Assembly (NCBI RefSeq): GCF_000768555.3
Contig: NZ_KN293975.1
Location: 682,001 to 746,000, forward strand
Source: Roseovarius mucosus DSM 17069
Lineage (GTDB): Bacteria; Pseudomonadota; Alphaproteobacteria; Rhodobacterales; Rhodobacteraceae
Direction of reading: 5' to 3'
Length of the DNA: 64,000 nt
Below are positions 1 through 8,442 of the stretch, one piece after another. The notes under the pieces were generated by a model. The model searched no databases, had not been told where the DNA came from, and saw only the letters and a program-made list of their open reading frames with translations. Position numbers and translations under genes: made by a program. How positions within the stretch are numbered: position 1 is the stretch's first letter; the number at the start of each line of letters is the position of its first letter.

Positions 1-1221
1 AACTACGATCGTTGGTGCGCCATGGGGCCTGTGCACGACCTGGCGCAGGCCTCTGTCGAAGGGCCAAAAGTGGCATTGTTGGTCGATGCACTGTTTGGCA
101 CCGGACTGCGGCGGCCGCTGCAAGGTGTGACGCTGACGGTCTTGGATCTCTGGGCGGAGCACAGAGTCGCGGTGGACCTGCCCTCTGGACTATGTAGCGA
201 CAGTGGGCGCGTGCTGGGTAAGGTGGGGGCCACCGTGCGGGCGGCGCTAACTGTGACGTTTCATGCGCCCAAGCTGGGTCATGTGCTGGCCGATGGGCCT
301 GCGGTCTGTGGGCGGCTTGAGGTTGCGGACATCGGCCTTGCGACAACGGCTGTGGGCGCGGCCAGGCTGGTTGCGTCACCGGATGTGAAGCTTCTCGGTA
401 AAACGGTAGGGGCGCATAAATACGGCCATGGTCACGCGCTGGTCCTGACAGGCGGCGCGGGCACAACCGGCGCGGCGCGGTTGGCTGCGCGCGCGGCGCT
501 CCGAATTGGGGCAGGGGTGGTGACACTGGGCGTGCCACCGGCCGCGCAGCTGGAGGTGGCCTGCCAGATCACTGCCCTGATGCTGCGGCGGGTCAGGGAT
601 GGTGCGGATTTGACCTCTGTGCTTGGGGATGCGCGCATCAACGCGCTCTGTCTCGGGCCGGGGATGGGGTTGAGCGCTGACAAAGCGGGCTTGCTCAGGG
701 TGGCTTTGCAGAGTGGTCGGGCACTGGTGTTGGACGCGGACGCGCTGACCATGATTGCGCGCGATGCTGACCTCTTTGCGCTGTTACATCCGGGCTGTGT
801 CCTGACACCCCATGCGGGGGAATTCGCGCGGCTCTTTCCCGATCTTGCGCAAAGGCTAATAGGCGTACCGGAAACGGGGCCTGCTTATTCCAAGGTAAAT
901 GCCACGCGTGAAGCGGCCAAGCGGGCAGGCTGCGTCGTGCTCTTCAAAGGTCCGGACACGGTCATTGCGGCACCGGACGGGGATTGCGCCATTCACCCGG
1001 CGGCCTATGGGCGTCAGGCTCCCTGGCTGGCCACGGCGGGCGCGGGCGATGTGCTGGCCGGGTTTATCGCGGGGCTATTGGCGCGCGGTTTTGACCCGAT
1101 GCAGGCCGCCGAGACCGCGGCTTGGCTGCATGTCGAATGCGCGCGCCTGTTTGGCCCCGGTCTGATTGCCGAAGACCTGCCCGAGATGCTGCCCAAAGTG
1201 CTGCGCGCCTTACCAGATTAG
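1..1221 (+). CDS. nnr: Bifunctional NAD(P)H-hydrate epimerase/dehydratase, 5' truncated by the window
   Basis: Metabolite-repair enzyme that converts damaged (hydrated) NADH and NADPH back to the normal cofactors. The reading frame is open from base 1, so the start lies upstream. The visible part holds the end of the N-terminal YjeF epimerase domain and a complete C-terminal dehydratase domain of the ribokinase-like fold. Visible family motifs are LTPHAGEFARLFP and, near the C-terminus, TAGAGDVLAGFIAGLLARG, the nucleotide-binding/catalytic GAGD region. The stop codon overlaps the convergent Hint gene by three bases. Family assignment is secure; only the 5' end is missing. Confidence 0.93.
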   Translation, partial: NYDRWCAMGPVHDLAQASVEGPKVALLVDALFGTGLRRPLQGVTLTVLDLWAEHRVAVDLPSGLCSDSGRVLGKVGATVRAALTVTFHAPKLGHVLADGPAVCGRLEVADIGLATTAVGAARLVASPDVKLLGKTVGAHKYGHGHALVLTGGAGTTGAARLAARAALRIGAGVVTLGVPPAAQLEVACQITALMLRRVRDGADLTSVLGDARINALCLGPGMGLSADKAGLLRVALQSGRALVLDADALTMIARDADLFALLHPGCVLTPHAGEFARLFPDLAQRLIGVPETGPAYSKVNATREAAKRAGCVVLFKGPDTVIAAPDGDCAIHPAAYGRQAPWLATAGAGDVLAGFIAGLLARGFDPMQAAETAAWLHVECARLFGPGLIAEDLPEMLPKVLRALPD

Positions 1222-1715
1222 GCGGCGCGGGCGTCAAGCCGCATGTCGGCGTTGCTGGCCAATTCCAACCCGTCGACGTAGAGGATATGGGGCGTTGCGA
1301 AATCGAGACTGAAGATGGTCATTTCCTGCGCCGCCTCGAGTGTCACAAATTCGCCATCCACAAGCCGCGTTGCGGGAACCAGCGCCTGCGCATCGCCAAA
1401 CAGCGCGTTTGCCCGCCAGTCGCGCACCAAGAGGAGTTGTCCGGCGGGCAGGGTCACATCGCGTTCAGGTCGCGTGTGTCCGAGGGTGCCTGCCATGATC
1501 CGCACCGCCGCCGAGCGCACCCGGTGGCGGGTGATACCGCGCAAAACCGCTGTGCCGCTGTCGCGGGTAATCACACGATCCCCCACTCTAAGATCAGTGA
1601 CGCGTCGCTCGCCGTCGAGGGTGAGAATGATGCTATCGGCCAAGAGGCCGCATGTGTCCACAGGGGGAAAGATGGCCAATCCACCATCTGACCGCCCGAC
1701 CGTTTTCGGTTTCAT
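1218..1715 (-). CDS. Hint-domain protein (Hint_2 type)
   Basis: 165-residue protein dominated by a Hint (hedgehog/intein) domain. After a short N-terminus comes Cys22, then a stretch ending TLDGERRVTDLRVGDRVIT, which is the typical opening of the domain. The usual spacing of one Cys followed by GT-I is altered by about one residue, so self-cleavage activity is doubtful. In Rhodobacteraceae such domains are frequent in small cytoplasmic or exported proteins of unknown role. I chose the ATG at 1715 because upstream codons run into the tRNA-Leu gene. It converges on nnr with overlapping stops. Function unknown beyond the domain. Confidence 0.75.
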   Translation of the reverse strand: MKPKTVGRSDGGLAIFPPVDTCGLLADSIILTLDGERRVTDLRVGDRVITRDSGTAVLRGITRHRVRSAAVRIMAGTLGHTRPERDVTLPAGQLLLVRDWRANALFGDAQALVPATRLVDGEFVTLEAAQEMTIFSLDFATPHILYVDGLELASNADMRLDARAA

Positions 1716-1890
1716 GGCGTGTCTCGCTTGTTTTCTGCCTCGAATTAGAACCAGAATATGGCAATATTGGGTTAATGTCCTGCCTTTTTTTCGCCATGAT
1801 CCTGTCGGCCAGTGCTGAATTTTCCCCTCGCATCCGGCGAGGCGCTTTGCTAGATACCGCGCCAGCAGCCTGAAAGGGCGCGCTACGGAT

Positions 1891-1975
1891 GCGGGTGTGG
1901 CGAAATTGGTAGACGCACCAGATTTAGGTTCTGGCGCCGCAAGGCGTGGGGGTTCAAGTCCCTCCACCCGCACCA
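1891..1975 (+). tRNA. tRNA-Leu (anticodon UAG)
   Basis: 85-nt type II tRNA. The acceptor stem GCGGGTG (1891-1897) pairs with CACCCGC (1965-1971), followed by A and a genome-encoded CCA (1973-1975). The anticodon stem CCAGA/TCTGG encloses loop TTTAGGT with anticodon TAG at 1925-1927, reading CUA and other CUN codons. A long variable arm and GGTTCAAGTCC T-arm are present, as expected for leucine tRNAs. Confidence 0.97.
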
Positions 1976-2093
1976 ACAGACTGGCGTAAGAACGCCGGAT
2001 TCCCCTTGCACGTTGGCGGGGGCCTCAATAGAACACGCGTGATTTTGACCGCCGCGGACGCCTCCGCGGCCCGATGCATATGAGAGGACGAAA

Positions 2094-3425
2094 ATGCAGG
2101 TCACCGAGACCCTGAACGAAGGGCTGAAGCGCGGCTACAAGATGATCTTGTCGGCCAAGGATCTGGACGAGAAGGTAAACGCCAAGCTCAAGGAGGCCCA
2201 GCCGGATATCGAGATCAAAGGGTTCCGCAAGGGCAAGGTGCCGCTTCCGCTCTTGAAAAAGCAGTTTGGCCAGCGCGTGCTGGGCGAAGCCATGCAAGAG
2301 AGCGTCGATGACGCGATGAAGGCGCATTTCGAGGCCAAGGGCGAACGCCCGGCGTTCGAGCCTGACGTCAAGATGGCCAATCAGGAATGGAAAGAGGGCG
2401 ACGATGTCGAAATTGTGCTGAGCTACGAAGCTCTGCCTGCGATTCCCGATGTTGACCTCAAGTCGATCAAGCTGGAGCGTCTGGTCGCCAAGGCCGACGA
2501 TGCGGCGGTTGACGAAGCGCTGAAGAACCTTGCCGAGAATGCGCAGGATTTCAAGGATCGCAAGAAGGGTTCCAAGTCCAAGGATGGCGATCAGGTTGTG
2601 ATCGACTTTGTTGGCAAGGTCGATGGCGAAGCCTTTGACGGCGGCAGCGCCGAGGATTATCCGCTGATTCTGGGCTCAGGCAGCTTTATCCCCGGTTTTG
2701 AAGAGCAGCTTGTCGGCGTCAAGGTCGAAGAGGTCAAAGCCGTGACCGTGACCTTCCCCGAGCAATATCAGGCTGCGCATCTTGCCGGCAAAGAAGCCGT
2801 GTTCGATTGCACCGTAAAGGCCGTCAAAGAGCCGGTGGCCGCCGAAGTCGACGATGAGTTGGCGCAAAAATATGGGGCCGAGGATCTGGCCGCGCTCAAG
2901 ACGCAAATCGCTGAGCGTCTGGAAATGGAATATGCCGGGGCCGCACGTGCGATCCTCAAGCGTCATGTTCTGGATCAACTGGATGAGAAGGTCAGCTTTG
3001 ACCTGCCGCCGACCATGGTCGAAACCGAGGCCAAGCAGATCGCGCATCAGCTTTGGCACGAGGAAAACCCGGACGTTCAAGGCCATGATCATCCCGAGAT
3101 CGACGTGACCGAAGAGCACACCAAGCTTGCCGAGCGCCGCGTGCGCCTTGGTCTCTTGCTGGCGGAATTGGGTCAGAAGGCGGATGTGGAGGTTACGGAT
3201 GCTGAAATGACGCAAGCGGTGATGAACCAGGCGCGCCAGTATCCGGGGCATGAGCGGGAGTTCTTTGAATTCGTGCAGAAGAACCCGCAAATGCGTCAGC
3301 AATTGCGCGCACCCATCTTCGAGGACAAGGTCATTGATTATGTGGTCGAGCTGGCAGATGTGACTGAAAAAGAGCTGTCCAAGGAAGAATTGGAAAAAGC
3401 GATCGAGGCGATGAACGACGAGTGA
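2094..3425 (+). CDS. tig: Trigger factor, ribosome-associated chaperone
   Basis: Peptidyl-prolyl isomerase and chaperone that binds the ribosome exit tunnel (via L23) and shields nascent chains. The 443-residue length matches the family. The N-terminal ribosome-binding domain carries the signature [17 protein letters not shown] (about residues 43-59). The FKBP-like domain follows ([20 protein letters not shown], about 163-182), then the helical C-terminal domain with an acidic tail. A good Shine-Dalgarno (GAGAGGA) lies 5 bases before the ATG. It is monocistronic: a strong bidirectional terminator follows directly. Confidence 0.97.
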   Translation: MQVTETLNEGLKRGYKMILSAKDLDEKVNAKLKEAQPDIEIKGFRKGKVPLPLLKKQFGQRVLGEAMQESVDDAMKAHFEAKGERPAFEPDVKMANQEWKEGDDVEIVLSYEALPAIPDVDLKSIKLERLVAKADDAAVDEALKNLAENAQDFKDRKKGSKSKDGDQVVIDFVGKVDGEAFDGGSAEDYPLILGSGSFIPGFEEQLVGVKVEEVKAVTVTFPEQYQAAHLAGKEAVFDCTVKAVKEPVAAEVDDELAQKYGAEDLAALKTQIAERLEMEYAGAARAILKRHVLDQLDEKVSFDLPPTMVETEAKQIAHQLWHEENPDVQGHDHPEIDVTEEHTKLAERRVRLGLLLAELGQKADVEVTDAEMTQAVMNQARQYPGHEREFFEFVQKNPQMRQQLRAPIFEDKVIDYVVELADVTEKELSKEELEKAIEAMNDE

Positions 3426-3442
3426 TCGTCAGGCAACCTGCC

Positions 3443-3488
3443 GAAAAAATGAAGGGCCGCCCCGGGGAGAAGTGGGGCGGCCCTTTTC
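3443..3488. terminator. Bidirectional intrinsic terminator between tig and luxI
   Basis: Perfect 12-bp stem AAGGGCCGCCCC (3452-3463) with GGGGCGGCCCTT (3474-3485), followed by TTTT on the plus strand. On the minus strand the stem is followed by TTCATTTTTT (bases 3443-3451 read in reverse). It therefore can end both tig (plus) and luxI (minus) transcripts. Confidence 0.9.
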
Positions 3489-3552
3489 GTTCGAGCGCAT
3501 GTGACATGGGCGACAGTGCCGGTCGCCGGTCAGGATTGCGCGCCCCTGGGGG

Positions 3553-4347
3553 TCAGGCGCGCTGATCCATGCGCGAACGAATCTTGTCCTCGAGTGCCGC
3601 CTTGAGGCGCAGAGCGGCAACGCGCTCTTTTTCCGAGGTGGCTGAGGTAATTTGCTCGTCGCAATATTGCTCGAGCGGCGTTTTGGGAGTGACAGTGCGA
3701 GCAATCGCCGGAAGGGCAAGAGCCGCCTCATCGCTGATAAAAACGTCGCCCTCAACTCCGCCAAAGGCGCGGATGCGATTAATCCGCTCTTCCGTGCAAT
3801 CCAGAAGGGCAGCGAGCGCGGGCACCTTGCCCATATCGGCTGTCTTGCCGACATAGTCATAGGGTGCATTGCCCGAGCGTTTCAGAACCCGGTCCATCAC
3901 CGGATCAATTACGGTTACGATATCTGATACACCGGCGCGCTTTGCTGCCTCGAGCGAGGCGATCATCAACTCGCAGGTTGCGTATGAGACCGAATTGCGG
4001 TCCCGTCCCCGTCCAAGACGGCGCGTGTCCACGCAAAAGCGGGTGGATTCCCACAAGGTCGCGCTGCGCAAGGGCGGCTCGCCATCGAGAATATCGGCAA
4101 AGACATCGGCCAACATATGCGGACCGGTGGTCTGAAGTGCGCGCACGCAAGACACTACATTCCCCTCATCGTCGAGCCCTACGGCATAAGCCGGGTTCAG
4201 ATCATCGAACAGGTCCCGCTCGCGTCCATCTTTTACTTCAACCTGCCACCCGAGTCGGTCCCCAAAGACCCGTGCGCGCAGTTTGAACATCTCGTCCAGC
4301 ACATGGCCGAACCTGTCTTTGTTAATGGCATCAATTACCAAAATCAT
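3553..4347 (-). CDS. luxI: Acyl-homoserine-lactone synthase (LuxI family)
   Basis: Makes N-acyl-homoserine-lactone signals from S-adenosylmethionine and acyl-ACP. The invariant residues of the family are all visible: R24, F28, W34, D45, D48, R69, E100 and R103 (in WESTRF). At 264 residues it is longer than the usual 200-225. The extra length is a C-terminal helical tail from about residue 215 that ends in charged repeats (RVAALRLKAALEDKIRSR). It lies 187 bp downstream of a luxR homologue on the same strand, separated from it by a terminator, so it probably has its own AHL-responsive promoter. The acyl chain preference cannot be read from the sequence. Confidence 0.93.
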   Translation of the reverse strand: MILVIDAINKDRFGHVLDEMFKLRARVFGDRLGWQVEVKDGRERDLFDDLNPAYAVGLDDEGNVVSCVRALQTTGPHMLADVFADILDGEPPLRSATLWESTRFCVDTRRLGRGRDRNSVSYATCELMIASLEAAKRAGVSDIVTVIDPVMDRVLKRSGNAPYDYVGKTADMGKVPALAALLDCTEERINRIRAFGGVEGDVFISDEAALALPAIARTVTPKTPLEQYCDEQITSATSEKERVAALRLKAALEDKIRSRMDQRA

Positions 4348-4420
4348 TGTGTCGTCTCCCCAAAAGTGGCGTATCCCGTGTGAGTGGTGCTTTTCGCAAT
4401 CCAGAGGTTAGTAAAATTGG

Positions 4421-4445
4421 GGGATTATACTATTGGGGAAATCCC
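4421..4445. promoter_or_regulatory. Inverted repeat upstream of luxI, possible operator
   Basis: GGGATT (4421-4426) and AATCCC (4440-4445) form a 6-bp inverted repeat with a 13-bp spacer, in a locally AT-rich patch about 75-100 bp upstream of the luxI start. The position suits a regulator site, but it does not resemble the classical 20-bp lux box, so assignment to LuxR is only a guess. Confidence 0.3.
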
Positions 4446-4515
4446 GTATCGCCGCACACGACTGCTCACCAACCCGTGACAACCTCTTTGGAAATACGTA
4501 AAATTTCGGATATCC

Positions 4516-4544
4516 GATCAAAAGCCCGCGCAGGTCAGCGCGGG
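4516..4544 (-). terminator. Intrinsic terminator overlapping the 3' end of luxR
   Basis: On the minus strand the stem CCCGCGC/GCGCGGG (4538-4544 with 4525-4531) is followed by CTTTTG. The 5' arm includes the last luxR codons and the loop holds its TGA stop. A 12-bp palindrome TCGGATATCCGA (4506-4517) follows at once. It would uncouple luxR from luxI transcription. Confidence 0.6.
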
Positions 4545-5209
4545 TAGATCAAACCGAGATTGATCGCGCGGCCAATCGCCTGTGGCGTTGTCAGCGCATT
4601 GAGTTTCTGACGCGCAGACCGCAGGTGCACTTCGACGGTGCGATGCGAAATGGACAGGATATCGCCGATGTCCTGTTGGGATTTCCCGGCGGCCGTCCAT
4701 TGCAGGATTTCAATCTCGCGGGTCGAGAGAGAGGGGGTATTGAGCATCCTTGTCAGAGGATCAGCCTGAATCACCATGTCATGCATATACACTGCTGCCG
4801 ACTGGAGATCACCAATGATCCCCGAGATGAGCAGGTGCCACTCGCGTTCAGAGCAATCACGATTGATGCTGAGACCGCCGACATCACCGTAGGGGCCGTG
4901 AATGGGAATCGTCAGCCCCCGATCCGAGATCCCAAAGTCACGGGCAGCCCGAAAGATGGTTTGAAATTCGGCCCCCCGCTCCAGTCTGTTCCAGTCCACC
5001 GGAGCGATGCTGTGACGGGCCTTGAGCAGGGTCGGGTCGATCTCGTAGTACTTGTTCTGGAGATAGTGAGATGTCCAGTCCGCACCATAGGTCATATGAC
5101 CATGTGTGGCCCCGCTGATCGGGTTCATGCCGGCATAGGCAACGTGATCAAGCTCGAACCTATTGCGCAAATCGTCAAGAAACTGCCGGAACGGATCCAA
5201 CTGAGCCAT
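4535..5209 (-). CDS. luxR: LuxR-family autoinducer-binding transcriptional regulator
   Basis: 224-residue quorum-sensing regulator. An N-terminal autoinducer-binding domain (about 1-150) contains the ligand-pocket pattern with W45, Y49 and Y55 and the aspartate of DPTLLKARH. A C-terminal GerE-type helix-turn-helix follows (about 158-220, LSTREIEILQWTAAGKSQQDIG...HRTVEVHLRSARQKL). It sits just upstream of luxI on the same strand, the normal arrangement for a cognate pair, so it most likely binds the signal made by that synthase. Whether it activates or represses cannot be told. The 3' end overlaps a terminator hairpin. Confidence 0.92.
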   Translation of the reverse strand: MAQLDPFRQFLDDLRNRFELDHVAYAGMNPISGATHGHMTYGADWTSHYLQNKYYEIDPTLLKARHSIAPVDWNRLERGAEFQTIFRAARDFGISDRGLTIPIHGPYGDVGGLSINRDCSEREWHLLISGIIGDLQSAAVYMHDMVIQADPLTRMLNTPSLSTREIEILQWTAAGKSQQDIGDILSISHRTVEVHLRSARQKLNALTTPQAIGRAINLGLIYPR

Positions 5210-5582
5210 TTACCGCGTCCCCCTGTTATGGGTGGGCGGGCTGGTTGGTAGGGCCACCAAGAGAAAGGACATGCGCGTCAGATACCCTGCGCCTCCGCTC
5301 TTAGGTTGGATCGCAAGACAGCCGATTCCAAGACCATTGCACCGCTGGTGGCGGTGTAGGGTCAAATTCCGGATAAGCGGGGTTTCCATGTTGAGCAGGC
5401 CCAGGTGATATGGCGACAGGGGAACTGGTTGGTCCCACAATTTACGTCAGAAGCGAGCGCGACGGTGGGGTTACAGCACGAGAACCGCAAGGACAGAAAC
5501 CACTAGGAGGACAGAAAACTCGAATTTAAAGCCAAGCGTAACATTGCAAGACGCGTCTTGTCGACCGCGATGTCACAAAACA
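5210..5582. other. Non-coding stretch between luxR and rplI
   Basis: About 370 bp without a supportable gene. It should contain the luxR promoter on its left side. The only structure I see is a pair of GGACAGAAA direct repeats near 5491-5517. No tRNA, convincing small gene or riboswitch was recognised. Confidence 0.5.
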
Positions 5583-5614
5583 GTGCCGCGCAGGGGACTG
5601 CGCGGCACGTTTTT
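5580..5614. terminator. Intrinsic terminator of the rpsF-rpsR-rplI operon
   Basis: Perfect 10-bp stem GTGCCGCGCA (5583-5592) with TGCGCGGCAC (5599-5608). On the minus strand it is followed by TGTTTTGT, ending rplI transcription. On the plus strand it is followed by GTTTTT, so it can work in both directions. Confidence 0.85.
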
Positions 5615-5631
5615 CAGAACAATTGCCGATA

Positions 5632-6234
5632 TCAGGCGTTATTGTCGCGACGAACCGAATAGTCATCCTCGTCGCCTGCGGCGCCGCCGATGTCGTCAAA
5701 CAGTTCCGCGATCTCAAAATCAGCGGCCTGATCGGCCTCGGCGGCAGCATCTTGGATGCTCTTGCCAGAGGCTTGCAGGGCCGCTTCTTCGACCGAGCGT
5801 GCAACGTTCAACTGGATCGTTGCCACGACCTCGGGGTGCAGCGTCACGAGGACGTCATGCAGACCAAGATCCTTGATCGGACGGGTCAGGGCAACCTGCT
5901 TGCGCTCGACGGTAAAGCCATTCTCGGTCGCGGCTTCTGCCGCGTCACGGGTGCTGACCGAGCCGTAGAGCGCGCCGCTGTCAGACGCCTGACGAATGAC
6001 GATGAACTGCTGACCGTTCAGCTTGTCCGCCATCGCTTCGGCTTCCTTGCGGGTCTCAAGGTTCTGAGCCTCAAGCTGGGCCTTGCGGGCGGCGAAATCG
6101 GAAATGTTCTTTTCCGACGCCGACAGCGCCTTGCCCTGCGGCAGCAGGTAGTTGCGGGCAAAGCCGGGCTTGACGTCGACGACATCGCCCATCTGGCCAA
6201 GCTTGGCAACGCGTTCAAGAAGGATCACTTGCAT
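5632..6234 (-). CDS. rplI: 50S ribosomal protein L9
   Basis: Binds 23S rRNA domain V of the large subunit. The N-terminal domain [32 protein letters not shown] is the L9 signature, followed by the long connecting helix and C-terminal RNA-binding domain. At 200 residues it carries an acidic tail of about 50 residues beyond the E. coli protein (ending in D/E-rich sequence), an extension common in Rhodobacterales. Last gene of the rpsF-rpsR-rplI operon, 11 bp after rpsR, with Shine-Dalgarno GGAGA. Confidence 0.97.
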   Translation of the reverse strand: MQVILLERVAKLGQMGDVVDVKPGFARNYLLPQGKALSASEKNISDFAARKAQLEAQNLETRKEAEAMADKLNGQQFIVIRQASDSGALYGSVSTRDAAEAATENGFTVERKQVALTRPIKDLGLHDVLVTLHPEVVATIQLNVARSVEEAALQASGKSIQDAAAEADQAADFEIAELFDDIGGAAGDEDDYSVRRDNNA

Positions 6235-6245
6235 CTGAGGTCTCC

Positions 6246-6473
6246 TTATTTCACGGCATAGGGCAGAAGGGCGAGGAAACGGGCACGCTTGATGGCGCGC
6301 GCGAGTTCACGCTGCTTCTTGGCCGAAACGGCGGTGATGCGCGACGGCACGATCTTGCCACGCTCGGAAATGTAGCGCTGCAGCAGGCGCGTGTCCTTGT
6401 AGTCGATCTTGGGCGCGCTATCGCCCGAGAACGGACAGACCTTGCGGCGACGGAAAAACGGTTTTGTAGCCAT
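6246..6473 (-). CDS. rpsR: 30S ribosomal protein S18
   Basis: 75-residue small-subunit protein that pairs with S6 on the platform of the 30S subunit. The typical sequence [19 protein letters not shown] and [21 protein letters not shown] are both present. It lies between rpsF and rplI with short gaps and an AGGAG ribosome binding site, the conserved bacterial order. Confidence 0.98.
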   Translation of the reverse strand: MATKPFFRRRKVCPFSGDSAPKIDYKDTRLLQRYISERGKIVPSRITAVSAKKQRELARAIKRARFLALLPYAVK

Positions 6474-6502
6474 GGTTTATGCTCCTTGTCTCAGGGGATG
6501 GA

Positions 6503-6919
6503 TCAGCGACGTTCGCGGCGTTCGCCACGGTCGGCGCGGTCGCCACGCTCGGGGCGGTCACCACGCTCGGGACGGTCGCCACGGTCGCCACGCTCGTCAC
6601 GCTTCTGCATCTGGACAGAGGGGCCTTCTTCATGCGCATCGACCTTGACGGTCAGCACGCGCATGACGTCGTCATGCAGGCGCATCAGACGCTCCATCTC
6701 TTGCACGGCGCTCGAGGGCGCATCGCTCTTGAGAAAGGCATAGTGGCCTTTGCGGTTCTTGTTGATCTTGTAGGCCATCGTCTTGACGCCCCAATACTCG
6801 TGCTCGACGAGTGTGCCACCGTTCTCGGTCAGCACGGCACCAAAATGTTCGATCAGCCCTTCAGCTTGCGCGCTGGACAGGTCCTGACGCGCGATCATCA
6901 CATGCTCATAAAGCGGCAT
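6503..6919 (-). CDS. rpsF: 30S ribosomal protein S6 with an Arg/Gly/Asp-rich repeat tail
   Basis: First gene of the ribosomal operon. The S6 core occupies about residues 1-100 (MPLYEHVMIARQDLSSAQ...YWGVKTMAYKINKNRKGHY). The last 35 residues are a low-complexity tail built from GDR/PERGDR units, encoded by an 18-bp tandem repeat near 6510-6600. The core partners S18 in the 30S platform. The tail is variable between species and has no known function; in E. coli the S6 tail is instead a target for glutamate addition. The ATG at 6919 has GGAG six bases upstream; an upstream in-frame ATG at 6985 is not conserved family sequence. Confidence 0.97.
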   Translation of the reverse strand: MPLYEHVMIARQDLSSAQAEGLIEHFGAVLTENGGTLVEHEYWGVKTMAYKINKNRKGHYAFLKSDAPSSAVQEMERLMRLHDDVMRVLTVKVDAHEEGPSVQMQKRDERGDRGDRPERGDRPERGDRADRGERRERR

Positions 6920-7154
6920 GTTCACTCCATTTCTATCAAGGCGCATTTCATAGGACGGGCTTTGGATCTTTCGCGCCCCATCCACGAGAGACTGCGCGGT
7001 TCATAACGATTGCGAAAGATTGGGCGCGTATACATGGCCCTGCGGGTCGGCGCAAGGCGCTTTGATCCAGCCCGCAGAATGCCGCCGACTTGCCGCAATG
7101 CGGACGAATTTGGCGGGCAGGTTGGTCGTGTTCGAGGTGAAAAGGAGTATGACC

Positions 7155-7664
7155 ATGGTTGCCCTGCCGGATTTTGAGCGCGAGTTCACGCATGCACCGT
7201 TCGATTACCACGAGACCACCGGCCATGCTTTGCCAGAGGCCCCGGCACCTGATCTTGGTCGCGCCACGCAGACCTTGTGCGGCAGTGCGCTGATCTTTTC
7301 GGCTTTTGGCCTCTGGCTGGTGTCGGCTGGCGCGCAGGACTCCGCGATGATGATGATCAAGCTGCTGTTCTTCGTGACGCTGCTCTTTGCGGGTCTGATG
7401 TGCCTGAGCCGCGCGCGTTCGGCGCACACCGGGCCTGAAATTCAGGTCGATGTGATGAACCGACGTCTGCATGTGATTGCCCCTGTTGCGGGTGGGCGGG
7501 TGGCGCGCGTCGCAGTGCATGACCTCGACACGCTGTCGGAACTCTCGATGCGGGACCGGGTGCTGACGGCGCGGGATGCTGCTGGTCGTCAGATTGTCGC
7601 GATGAAGATCGAAGATCGCGCCACGGCCAAGGCCCTGCGCCGTGCCTTGGGCTTTCCTGCCTGA
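7155..7664 (+). CDS. Conserved membrane protein of unknown function
   Basis: 169 residues, divergently transcribed from rpsF. A soluble N-terminus of about 40 residues precedes two adjacent hydrophobic segments (about 40-60 and 64-82), then a C-terminal soluble domain of about 80 residues (EIQVDVMNRRLHVIAPVAGG...). The C-terminal part looks like a small beta-rich cytoplasmic domain, but I do not recognise a named family. The ATG at 7155 is preferred because AAGGAG (7142-7147) lies seven bases before it; the ATG at 7149 would be too close to that site. Confidence 0.75.
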   Translation: MVALPDFEREFTHAPFDYHETTGHALPEAPAPDLGRATQTLCGSALIFSAFGLWLVSAGAQDSAMMMIKLLFFVTLLFAGLMCLSRARSAHTGPEIQVDVMNRRLHVIAPVAGGRVARVAVHDLDTLSELSMRDRVLTARDAAGRQIVAMKIEDRATAKALRRALGFPA

Positions 7665-7801
7665 GCCGGGCAGGTATCACGCGCTACTGCGGCAGGTGTT
7701 CGCCAATCCACAGAGGTTGTTTGAAACTACGGGATTGTGATTTGGGCCCGGAGCGCCAAATGTGATCATGTACGTCACATTTCACTCTCTGGAGGTTTCC
7801 G

Positions 7802-8377
7802 ATGAAGAATATCCTGCTCGCCACGGCGCTTGCGCTCACCGCGACCGGCGCTGTTGCTGCCCCTGAAAAATACGAGCTGGACCCCAGCCACAGCCAAGTT
7901 GTGTTTTCCTACAATCACTTGGGCTTTTCCACCACCCATGGCATGTTTTCTGGCTTTGCTGGTGAGATCATGTTCGATGCCGAAGATCCGGCCGCGTCTT
8001 CGGTCAACGTGTCGATGCCGGTGATGTCGATGTTCACCGGCTGGGAAAAGCGCGAAGAGCATTTCATGTCTGAGGATTTCTTTGGCGCGACCGAAGGCGA
8101 TATGGTCACCTTTACCTCAACCGGGATCGAGGTCACGGGCGACACCACCGCCAAGATCACCGGCGATCTGACCATGAACGGCGTGACCAAGTCGGTCGTG
8201 CTGGATGCTCGCCTCAATCAAAAGGCGGATGCGCACCCGATGAACAACAAGCCGTGGCTTGGGTTTGACGCCACCACAACGCTGTTGCGCTCGGATTTTG
8301 GCGTGGACAAATTCACCCCCTTCGTCAGCGACGAGGTCGAGGTGCAGATTTCGATCGAAGCCGGCAAAGCCGAGTAA
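7802..8377 (+). CDS. YceI-family periplasmic protein
   Basis: 191-residue lipocalin-like protein with a cleavable signal peptide (MKNILLATALALTATGAVAA, cleavage after about residue 20). The mature part starts EKYELDPSHSQVVFSYNHLGF, the characteristic YceI opening, and follows the family to the end. YceI proteins bind isoprenoid-like lipids in the periplasm and have been linked to stress or respiratory quinones. The gene has a strong GGAGG site and its own terminator, so it is monocistronic. Exact ligand unknown. Confidence 0.9.
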   Translation: MKNILLATALALTATGAVAAPEKYELDPSHSQVVFSYNHLGFSTTHGMFSGFAGEIMFDAEDPAASSVNVSMPVMSMFTGWEKREEHFMSEDFFGATEGDMVTFTSTGIEVTGDTTAKITGDLTMNGVTKSVVLDARLNQKADAHPMNNKPWLGFDATTTLLRSDFGVDKFTPFVSDEVEVQISIEAGKAE

Positions 8378-8396
8378 ACTGGTCTCAAAGAACATC

Positions 8397-8430
8397 AGGG
8401 CCGTCCGCCGATTGCGGGCGGCCCTTTTCA
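8397..8430 (+). terminator. Intrinsic terminator after the YceI gene
   Basis: Stem AGGGCCGTCCGC (8397-8408) with GCGGGCGGCCCT (8414-8425), one G-T mismatch, followed by TTTT. It lies 20 bp after the stop codon. Confidence 0.85.
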
Positions 8431-8442
8431 TAAGGGGTCAGG

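Noticed and set aside
4421..4445. Classical lux box for LuxR
   Set aside because: Inverted repeat is present but spacing and sequence do not fit the 20-bp lux-box consensus; kept only as a weak operator candidate.
5470..5560. Hydrophobic minus-strand frame resembling a small membrane peptide (FSVLLVVSVLAVLVL)
   Set aside because: No ATG, GTG or TTG start with a ribosome binding site precedes the hydrophobic part; the frame is closed by a stop just upstream.
6505..6610. Tandem repeats that look CRISPR-like at first glance
   Set aside because: Units are about 18 bp without spacers and encode the tail of ribosomal protein S6.
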